Source of the DNA: an uncultured Acidobacteriota bacterium
Lineage (GTDB): Bacteria; Acidobacteriota; Thermoanaerobaculia; Gp7-AA8
DNA length: 10,861 nucleotides
Direction of reading: 5' to 3'
Assembly: GCA_946887105.1 (NCBI GenBank)
Contig: CAMPKJ010000167.1
Span: forward strand, 1-10,861
The notes beneath the pieces were generated by a model. That model was given only the letters and a program-made list of their open reading frames with translations. It made no database searches and was not told the DNA's origin. Position numbers and translations under genes: made by a program. Shown here one piece after another: positions 5,391 through 10,861 of the stretch (the stretch's first letter is position 1; every line of letters starts with the position of its first letter).

Positions 5391-7789
5391 GATTCGCACT
5401 CTTTGAGAATCTTGTGAGCAGCCTTGACTTCCGACGGAATCCCCAGGCGGGTCATGATTTCCAGGCTGCGCCGGGCGTAGGGCACCGCTTCACGTTTTTG
5501 GCCCTGTCGCAGCAGGGCCACAGCGAGCCGCCGGCAGTTGCGGCCAATCAAGTCTTGGCGGCCCAGTTCTTCAGACAAGCACAAGGCTTGGCGTGCCAGC
5601 GAATCAGCAGCTGACCAGTCCTTGCGATTGAGTGCGTCAGCAGCCTTGCTCGCGGTGTAAACGACGATGCCTTCCTCGTAACCCACCGCGCGCGCCACTC
5701 GCAGTGCTTCGGATAGGTGATCCGTTGCCTCTGAGACGTTTCCAGTGCGCTGCTTCGCGCTGGCCAGATCGAGCAGCACATTAGATATGCTGATGCTCTC
5801 CAGCGCTAAGCTACGCCACATCCCAAGCGCCTTCTGATGGAAGGCAATGGCAGCTACGTGATCCTGTTTGAGGGTATAGGCAACGCCGCGCAAGCGAGTC
5901 GCGGTCGCCTGCTCGTGCACTCCTGCCGGCGGACTCCGCCAATGTGCGTCGACCCGATCCGCGCATTCCAGCACCGCATCTGCTTCCCCACGAAGAAAAT
6001 GAACCCAGCCGGCCTCATACGCGCGGCGTCCAGCCGTCAGATAGTCCTTGCTCGCTAACGCCTTGGTTTCTGCTTGTTGGCTGAGCGAAAGTTGCTCATC
6101 CCAACGTCCGGTGAAATGGAGGAACGTATGCAGCGCACCGCACACTTTCTGAAGCAGTGCATTTGGTCCAGCGACGAAGAGTGGCAGGGCGGGAGCGACG
6201 GTTGGCCAAGCAATATCGAGGATTGGAAAACGATCGTACTGCTTATGTCCGTTCTCCAAGATCAGCGCGTAAGCTCGTTGCTCCAGGCGGTTTCCCGTTT
6301 CAGCGACGACGTCCGGCCGCTTGCGCCGCAGGAATTCGGCCACCATCGGCACGAGTGCGAAGATCGTCTCCTCCCGATCAGGAACGACCAGTGAACGGTT
6401 CGCCAACGTCCGCAGCGCGGTTTCGACGAGCGTCGCATCGAGGCCGGCGATTTCGGCGATGTGCTCGATTCTTGCGGGCAAGGTGAAGTAGGTGAGCGCA
6501 ACGAGAACCTGCGTCTCCTCGGCCGTGAACGCACCTGCCAGGTCGCCGAAAACAAACTCCAGAGGATCGTTCTCCGGAGGGCAAGTGCTCAGGAAATGCA
6601 GCGCCTCGGTAAACGTGCGGCAACTCCCGCGTCCGAGTTGGCCGGCGACCCAGCGCAGGAGCAGGGGTGTGCCACCGGTCTGCCGATATAACGTCAATCG
6701 CTCGGCCTCGTTCGTCTTGGCAAGCAGCGGAACATGTTTCGCGAGATCCGCGAGGGTCTCGAGCGCAGCCGCTTCGTCGAGTTTCTCCAGGATGAGCAGA
6801 TCGGAGCCCGACCCGATGCGGCGGCGGCTCGTGAGAATGGCCTTGCAATCCTGCGGGAGGCGTTTGACGAACGTGAGCAGCTGATCGCGGTCGTCCTTGG
6901 TGAGTGACTCGAGGTTGTCGAGGATCAGCAGCACCTTCGCGGAGCGGAGAGCCTCGAGCAGCAGGCGAATGCGCTGATCCTCCGGCGCCTTCGCGATGTC
7001 CGGCTGTCCGAGCTCACGGGCGAGCTCGTTCAGCATTTCCAGAAATCCAGGGAGGATGAAGCCGGTGAGCTTCCGTTCGCCGTCATCGTCCATCTCCCGG
7101 TCCTTGACCGAGAGAAAGATGATGCGATCGAACTGGTCGGGCGTGCAGTCGTATGCGGCGCGCACGGCGAGCGAGGTCTTGCCCATTCCGCCCGGTCCAT
7201 CGATGAGCGTTCCCCACGTGCGCTGTTCGGGGTCGAGCGCGTCCGCGATCTGCTTCAGCTCTTCCGTGCGCCCGAAGAACGGCTGGAGTCGCGGGAGGTT
7301 GTTCGGGATGGCGGTCTTGGCGTGAACGGACGCGCCGGACGGCGTTCCGCCGAGCCACTTCACGATTCCGGCAAAGTCGCGATCCGCGTGCAGGTAATGC
7401 CAACCCTTCAACTTGGATGAGATGTGAGCGGCATCGCCGTCGTCGAAAACCACGACGCGAATGTCCTCGGTCTTGTTTGCGGAGTCGTAGATCCGCGTGC
7501 GGATGTCGTCGGCTTCACATGCAGCGCCCAGTCCCGTGCCGGGTTCTTGCTCGCCGTCGAAGCACGCAAACCACTCCTTCGTCGCGATGATGATCACGCG
7601 CTCGGCCGTGCGCGCCTGATCGCTACTCCACTTCGGCCACTTCTCGGCCGGTCCCTCGGGATGATCGTCCAGATAGAACTGATCGAAGACGACCGCGATG
7701 CCGGAACCGCGGAGGCGTTCCGCGAACGTACGCACGCGTTTCCGTTGCGCGTCATCGATCTGGCGATAGCTGATGAATACCTTGGGCAT
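5387..7789 (-). CDS. SEFIR-NB-ARC-TPR STAND NTPase (candidate immune sensor)
   Basis: This 800-aa protein has three parts. Residues 1-150 form a SEFIR domain of the TIR superfamily: box 1 KVFISYRQIDD (3-13), VVFDQFYLDD (33-42), WPKW (51-54), and GTGLGAACEADDI (84-96). The Glu of the usual 'WEG' block is kept (E92), although the Trp is Cys. Residues about 165-400 form an NB-ARC type P-loop NTPase: FFGRTEEL (171-178), Walker A GPGGMGKTS (198-206), Walker B VLLILDN (286-292), sensor-like TSRRR (320-324) and GGTPLLL (372-378). A winged-helix stretch follows (about 420-495), where the usual MHD motif reads as FALVPMVAEFL. Residues about 560-800 are helical TPR-like repeats. Known proteins of this design oligomerise on sensing a trigger and activate the effector domain, often in phage defence through NAD+ loss or cell death. 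That role is inferred here. The ATG at 7789 has no clear ribosome-binding site and lies 18 nt below the oxidase stop, suggesting read-through translation. Confidence 0.88.
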   Translation of the reverse strand: MPKVFISYRQIDDAQRKRVRTFAERLRGSGIAVVFDQFYLDDHPEGPAEKWPKWSSDQARTAERVIIIATKEWFACFDGEQEPGTGLGAACEADDIRTRIYDSANKTEDIRVVVFDDGDAAHISSKLKGWHYLHADRDFAGIVKWLGGTPSGASVHAKTAIPNNLPRLQPFFGRTEELKQIADALDPEQRTWGTLIDGPGGMGKTSLAVRAAYDCTPDQFDRIIFLSVKDREMDDDGERKLTGFILPGFLEMLNELARELGQPDIAKAPEDQRIRLLLEALRSAKVLLILDNLESLTKDDRDQLLTFVKRLPQDCKAILTSRRRIGSGSDLLILEKLDEAAALETLADLAKHVPLLAKTNEAERLTLYRQTGGTPLLLRWVAGQLGRGSCRTFTEALHFLSTCPPENDPLEFVFGDLAGAFTAEETQVLVALTYFTLPARIEHIAEIAGLDATLVETALRTLANRSLVVPDREETIFALVPMVAEFLRRKRPDVVAETGNRLEQRAYALILENGHKQYDRFPILDIAWPTVAPALPLFVAGPNALLQKVCGALHTFLHFTGRWDEQLSLSQQAETKALASKDYLTAGRRAYEAGWVHFLRGEADAVLECADRVDAHWRSPPAGVHEQATATRLRGVAYTLKQDHVAAIAFHQKALGMWRSLALESISISNVLLDLASAKQRTGNVSEATDHLSEALRVARAVGYEEGIVVYTASKAADALNRKDWSAADSLARQALCLSEELGRQDLIGRNCRRLAVALLRQGQKREAVPYARRSLEIMTRLGIPSEVKAAHKILKECES

Positions 7790-7807
7790 GGGCGATCGGT
7801 ATGTCCA

Positions 7808-8704
7808 TTATCGCGCTGCGGGCTCCGTCCCGGCGAGACGGGCCACTTCGCGCGCACACGCCCACGACACGGTGACGCCGGCGCCGCCGTGACCGTAGTT
7901 GTGGATGATGCGCGATCCCTCCGATCGCGCGAGCCGGACGCGGGAGCGGTGCGGGCGGAAACCGACTTCGGTGACGTACTGCGCCGGCAGCGACGGCAGC
8001 AGCTTCGCGCATCGGGCGTAGATCGCTTCCGTGACCTCGGAGTCGACGTCCTCGTCCTCGCGCTGATCGTTCGTTCCGCCGAGGAGGATGTCGTCGCCGC
8101 GCGTGAGGATGTAGGTCAGGTGATCGGCGGTGGCCGCGACGGTGAACATGCGCGCGCCGCGGTACGGCGCCTTCAGCAACACGCCGCGCCCGGGATGCAG
8201 GTCGTTCCATTCTTCGCATAACTCGCGTGCACCGAGTCCGGCGCAGTTCACGATCAGATCGAACTCCGCGAGCTCGTCGAAGTGCGCGATCGTTCTTCGC
8301 TCGATGGTCAGTCCGGCGGCGAGCCAGGGAAGATAGACCGGCGTCTCGATGAGCGGCACGACGACGGTGTATCCGTCCTCGACGACCCGCGGCTGCATCG
8401 TCTCGATGCGGTTGGTCCACTCCGGCGGCGCGTCTCCGCGGACGTGAAACTCGACCATCGACACGCCGGTGGCCGGATCGCGTGCCAGCTCGCGGAACGT
8501 CTCATAAGACTGCAGCGCCCATTCGATCGCCGTCTCAGGCTCCGCCGGGCTGACGTCGTACGGAAACCAGATCGCCGCGGCCACCGCCGACGTGGTTTTC
8601 CGCGTCTCGCGCGCGAAGAGAGTGACGTTGTACCCGCGCTTCCGCAGTTCGACGCCGCACGTCAGACCGGAGACGCCGGCGCCGACGATGGCGACACGTG
8701 TCAC
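7808..8704 (-). CDS. D-amino-acid oxidase-like FAD-dependent oxidoreductase
   Basis: This is a 298-aa flavoprotein of the DAO family, which oxidises D-amino acids (or related amines) to the imino acid, making H2O2. It begins with a Rossmann FAD motif, GAGVSGL (8-14). Further family blocks are IWFPYDVSPAE (45-55), VNCAGLGAREL (152-162), and near the end GFRPHRSRVRL (248-258) and HNYGHGGAG (268-276). The last two contain the Arg that holds the substrate carboxylate in characterised D-amino-acid oxidases, plus flavin contacts. The length is slightly short of eukaryotic DAO (about 340 aa). The GTG at 8704 is the start because VAIVGAG must lie near the N-terminus; it overlaps the preA TGA as GTGA. 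No signal peptide is seen, so it is cytoplasmic. A longer upstream reading of this frame is only the shadow of preA. Which substrate (D-amino acid, D-aspartate, glycine or another) cannot be told. Confidence 0.85.
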   Translation of the reverse strand: MTRVAIVGAGVSGLTCGVELRKRGYNVTLFARETRKTTSAVAAAIWFPYDVSPAEPETAIEWALQSYETFRELARDPATGVSMVEFHVRGDAPPEWTNRIETMQPRVVEDGYTVVVPLIETPVYLPWLAAGLTIERRTIAHFDELAEFDLIVNCAGLGARELCEEWNDLHPGRGVLLKAPYRGARMFTVAATADHLTYILTRGDDILLGGTNDQREDEDVDSEVTEAIYARCAKLLPSLPAQYVTEVGFRPHRSRVRLARSEGSRIIHNYGHGGAGVTVSWACAREVARLAGTEPAAR

Positions 8705-9828
8705 ACCTGAACCGGCGCCGCGTATCCTTCGTGCTGTTCGTCCGCGTATCCGCCGTGGTAGTCCGCCGTGTCCGGCCGCTTGATCTGCGAGTGCGGGACG
8801 ACGTGCTCGCGGCGCAGGCCGCGGAAGTCGGAGAGGTTCTTCCAGCCGCGCTCCGCGTTGCGGTCGAGGAACTCGGTCATGCCGGCGATCAGCTGCTTGA
8901 TCACGTTCGGGCCGACGGCGTGATCGAGCATCGCGGCGGTGCAGACCTGCACGGTGCCGCAGCCGAGGAGGAAGTAGTTCAGCGCGTGCTCGAACGTCGA
9001 GACGCCGCCGATCCCGGAGAACTGGCCGTCCGGGAACGCCTTGGTCAATTGCGACATCTTCGCGAGCGACAGCGGAAGAATGGCCGGTCCGCCCAGACCG
9101 CCGGAGGAGCAGAGCCCTTCCACGTTCATCTCGAAATCGAGCGTCTGCGGATCGACCAGCGGAATGGAGGGGAAGGTGTTCGACGATGAGATTGCGTCGG
9201 CGCCGCCGAGGAACGACGCGCCTGCTTCCTCGACGATGTTCGCCGTCGCGGGAGTGAGCTTCACCCACACCGGGATCTTGGCCACTTCCTTGACCGCCTG
9301 CGTCACGACGGAGCACAGCACCTTGTCCTTGCCGACGTTCGAGCCCATGTCGATGCGGTCCATGTGCGGGCAGGAGAAATTCAGTTCCAGACCGTCGCAG
9401 CCTTCGTCCTGCATGGCCTTGGCAAGCGTCTGCCAGTTGTGCAGTTCCTTGTCGTTGCCCGAGCCGGCCATGATCGAGCCGATCAGCATCTTGGTCGGGT
9501 GCGCCTTCTTGATCCGCGACAGCCGGCCGATCCACCAGTCCAGCGGCTTGTCGGAGATCAGCTCCCAGTTCCACGACGCCATCAGCGTGCTGTCCGGCCG
9601 CGGCTTCATCGAGATGCGCGTGCCGCTGTTGTCGGTGCGCAGGAACTTCGTCTTCGGACCTTTGACATTGGTCACGGGATGCAGGCCGACGGTCTTGATG
9701 ACCACGCCGCCCCAGCCCGCATCGAAGGCGCGCATGATGTTCGCGTCCGACTCCGTCGGCGGCGCCGACGCGAGCAGGAACGGGTTTTCGAATTTCAGTC
9801 CGGTGAAGGTCGTGGTGAGATCAGCCAT
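8701..9828 (-). CDS. preA: NAD-dependent dihydropyrimidine dehydrogenase, PreA-like subunit
   Basis: This 375-aa FMN TIM-barrel enzyme is of the dihydroorotate/dihydropyrimidine dehydrogenase family. It reduces uracil or thymine to the dihydro form (reversibly), the first step of reductive pyrimidine breakdown. Landmarks are ENPFLLASAPPT (14-25), VVIKTVG (42-48) with the likely substrate/FMN Lys45, ELNFSCPHMD (148-157) with the active-site Cys153 next to Asn150 and Ser152, WVKLTP (188-193), SSSN (214-217) and an FMN-phosphate segment SGIGGVSTFE (271-280). E. coli PreA is 411 aa and ends in a Cys-rich 4Fe-4S domain; here the C-terminus (ending GYAAPVQV) has no such cysteines. A partner ferredoxin/flavin subunit (PreT) is not in the window. 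The ATG at 9828 is preceded by AAAGG at 7-nt spacing and follows the permease stop by 2 nt. Confidence 0.86.
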   Translation of the reverse strand: MADLTTTFTGLKFENPFLLASAPPTESDANIMRAFDAGWGGVVIKTVGLHPVTNVKGPKTKFLRTDNSGTRISMKPRPDSTLMASWNWELISDKPLDWWIGRLSRIKKAHPTKMLIGSIMAGSGNDKELHNWQTLAKAMQDEGCDGLELNFSCPHMDRIDMGSNVGKDKVLCSVVTQAVKEVAKIPVWVKLTPATANIVEEAGASFLGGADAISSSNTFPSIPLVDPQTLDFEMNVEGLCSSGGLGGPAILPLSLAKMSQLTKAFPDGQFSGIGGVSTFEHALNYFLLGCGTVQVCTAAMLDHAVGPNVIKQLIAGMTEFLDRNAERGWKNLSDFRGLRREHVVPHSQIKRPDTADYHGGYADEQHEGYAAPVQV

Positions 9829-9830
9829 GG

Positions 9831-10861
9831 CTATGCCTTTCGATTGGAAGCCTGTTTCATGAACACGATGTAGAGAACGAAGCTGAGTACGAACGTCACG
9901 AACCACGCATACGTGTACACGTGATCGAGGAAGCCTGGATTCGCCACCTGGCCGCCCGGCGTGAGCGCGGCGCGGATGAATCCGGGGACGACGGGAAGGA
10001 TCGAGATCACCAGCGCCGCCACCGCGCGCCAGTTCGTGCCGTTCGAGTACGTGTACTCGCCTTTGAGCTCGAAGAGGTCGCGCAGGTTCAGTTTCTGCCT
10101 GCGCACCACCCAGTAGTCGGCGATGAGGATGCCGCCCAGCGCGCCCATGAGGCTCGAGTAGCCGAGGAGCCAGGTGAAGATGTACGCGGCCGCGTCGTTG
10201 TAGAGCTTCCACGGCATCATCACGATGCCGATCACGGCGGTGATCAGGCCGCCGGTGACGTACGAGATCTTCCGCGGCGCGAGGTTCGAAAAGTCATTCG
10301 CGGGCGAGACGACGTTCGCGGCCATGTTCGTGGTGAGCTGCGCCGCGAGCACCACCAGCGCGCCGAAGATGATCACCGCCGGAGTGCCGATCATGGCGAT
10401 GAGCTGGATCGGATCCCAGACCGCCTTGCCGAACACGACGATCGTCGCCGCGGTCACGGCCACTCCGACGAACGCGAACGCGGTCATGGTCGACGGCAGT
10501 CCGAGCGCCTGGCCGGTCATCTGCGAGCGCTGGCTCTTCGCGTAGCGGGTGAAGTCGGGGATGTTCAGCGAGAGCGTGGCCCAGTAGCCGACGTTGGCGG
10601 TGAGCGCGGCGGGAAAGAGCACCCAGAAAGGCGTGGCTCCCTGCTGCAGGCGGCGCGATTCGCCGAGGATGTTGCCCAGCCCGCCGCCGTTGCGCACCGC
10701 CCAGACCAGGAGCGCCAGTCCGCCGAGGAGCAGCAGCGGCGCCGACCATGACTCGAGAACTTTGATTCCTTCCGTTCCCTTGATGATGATCGCCACCTGA
10801 ATCAGCCAGAACACGCCGAAGCCGATCGCCTTTCCGCTCGGAAGGCTCGCCCATCCAGACC
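9831..10861 (-). CDS. NCS1-family nucleobase/hydantoin:cation symporter (5' partial)
   Basis: The frame stays open to the end of the window, so about 342 C-terminal residues are seen of a protein usually 450-500 aa. The visible N-terminal part reads SGWASLP...FGVFWLIQ, and the next stretch keeps the family 'ESWSAPLLLLGGLALLVWA' helix, the signature NIPDFTRYAKSQRSQMTGQ, GLPSTMTAFAFVG, AANVVSPANDFSNLAP and ILIADYWVVRRQKLNL. Roughly eight or nine hydrophobic helices are visible. NCS1 carriers (cytosine, uracil, allantoin, hydantoin types) take up nucleobase-like rings with Na+ or H+ through the inner membrane. Genes for such rings follow (preA), supporting a pyrimidine or hydantoin substrate; the exact ligand is unknown. 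The GTG at 10814 lies inside the conserved region and is not the start. Confidence 0.9.
   Translation of the reverse strand, partial: SGWASLPSGKAIGFGVFWLIQVAIIIKGTEGIKVLESWSAPLLLLGGLALLVWAVRNGGGLGNILGESRRLQQGATPFWVLFPAALTANVGYWATLSLNIPDFTRYAKSQRSQMTGQALGLPSTMTAFAFVGVAVTAATIVVFGKAVWDPIQLIAMIGTPAVIIFGALVVLAAQLTTNMAANVVSPANDFSNLAPRKISYVTGGLITAVIGIVMMPWKLYNDAAAYIFTWLLGYSSLMGALGGILIADYWVVRRQKLNLRDLFELKGEYTYSNGTNWRAVAALVISILPVVPGFIRAALTPGGQVANPGFLDHVYTYAWFVTFVLSFVLYIVFMKQASNRKA
9836..9840 (-). promoter_or_regulatory. Ribosome-binding site of preA, inside the permease 3' end
   Basis: AAAGG on the - strand is 7 nt before the preA ATG at 9828 and lies in the last codons of the permease, whose stop TAG ends at 9831. 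The two genes are probably translationally coupled. Confidence 0.6.

Noticed and set aside
8705..9574. Upstream extension of the oxidase frame inside preA
   Set aside because: The extra ~290 residues are the shifted reading of preA and Arg-rich; the Rossmann motif needs the GTG at 8704 as the start.
9041..9862. + strand ORF (273 aa) antisense to preA
   Set aside because: No family resemblance, and the - strand codes for a conserved FMN enzyme with intact motifs.
9921..10751. + strand ORF (276 aa) antisense to the NCS1 permease
   Set aside because: Its composition (runs of Arg, His, Asp, Glu) is typical of the reverse of a GC-rich membrane-protein gene; the permease is unmistakable.
1..10861. 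CRISPR arrays, tRNA or rRNA genes, insertion sequences and attachment sites
   Set aside because: Looked for; no direct-repeat array, no cloverleaf-like or rRNA-like sequence, no transposase or integrase reading frame and no terminal inverted repeats were seen.

Overview
This GC-rich window (about 60-70% in the rows I counted by hand) looks like chromosomal DNA of a Gram-negative bacterium. The evidence is a TonB-type C-terminal domain, secreted proteins with classical signal peptides, and densely packed genes with GTG starts and GTGA stop/start overlaps. The large secreted metalloprotease with nidogen-like and PPC modules, and the SEFIR-NTPase, fit lineages such as Acidobacteriota. That placement is an impression from protein style and is not proven by any marker gene here.

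Layout. Bases 1-1536 (+ strand) hold the 3' end of a TonB-like gene, an overlapping chorismatase (FkbO/Hyg5/XanB2 family) and a small NTF2/SnoaL-like protein. A perfect 12-bp hairpin at 1536-1563 separates these from convergent genes on the - strand. Bases 1570-4789 (- strand) are a two-gene unit: a 187-aa secreted protein of unknown function, then an 881-aa secreted matrixin-like zinc protease. The upstream stop codon lies inside the protease ribosome-binding site. A 193-bp intergenic region follows.

Bases 4983-10861 (- strand, read right to left) form one tight run of five genes: an NCS1 nucleobase/hydantoin permease (5' end cut by the window), PreA-like dihydropyrimidine dehydrogenase, a D-amino-acid-oxidase-like flavoprotein, a SEFIR/NB-ARC/TPR STAND protein, and a VOC (glyoxalase/bleomycin-resistance-like) protein. 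Junctions are a 2-nt gap, a 4-nt GTGA overlap, a 17-nt gap and a second GTGA overlap.

Function. The permease and PreA suggest uptake and reductive turnover of pyrimidines or hydantoin-like compounds, and the oxidase may act on an amino-acid product of that pathway. The most interesting gene is the SEFIR-NB-ARC-TPR protein at 5387-7789. It has the architecture of a bacterial NLR-like immune sensor (TIR-superfamily effector, P-loop switch, TPR sensor) and sits directly behind metabolic genes. A defence role is inferred from domain architecture only.
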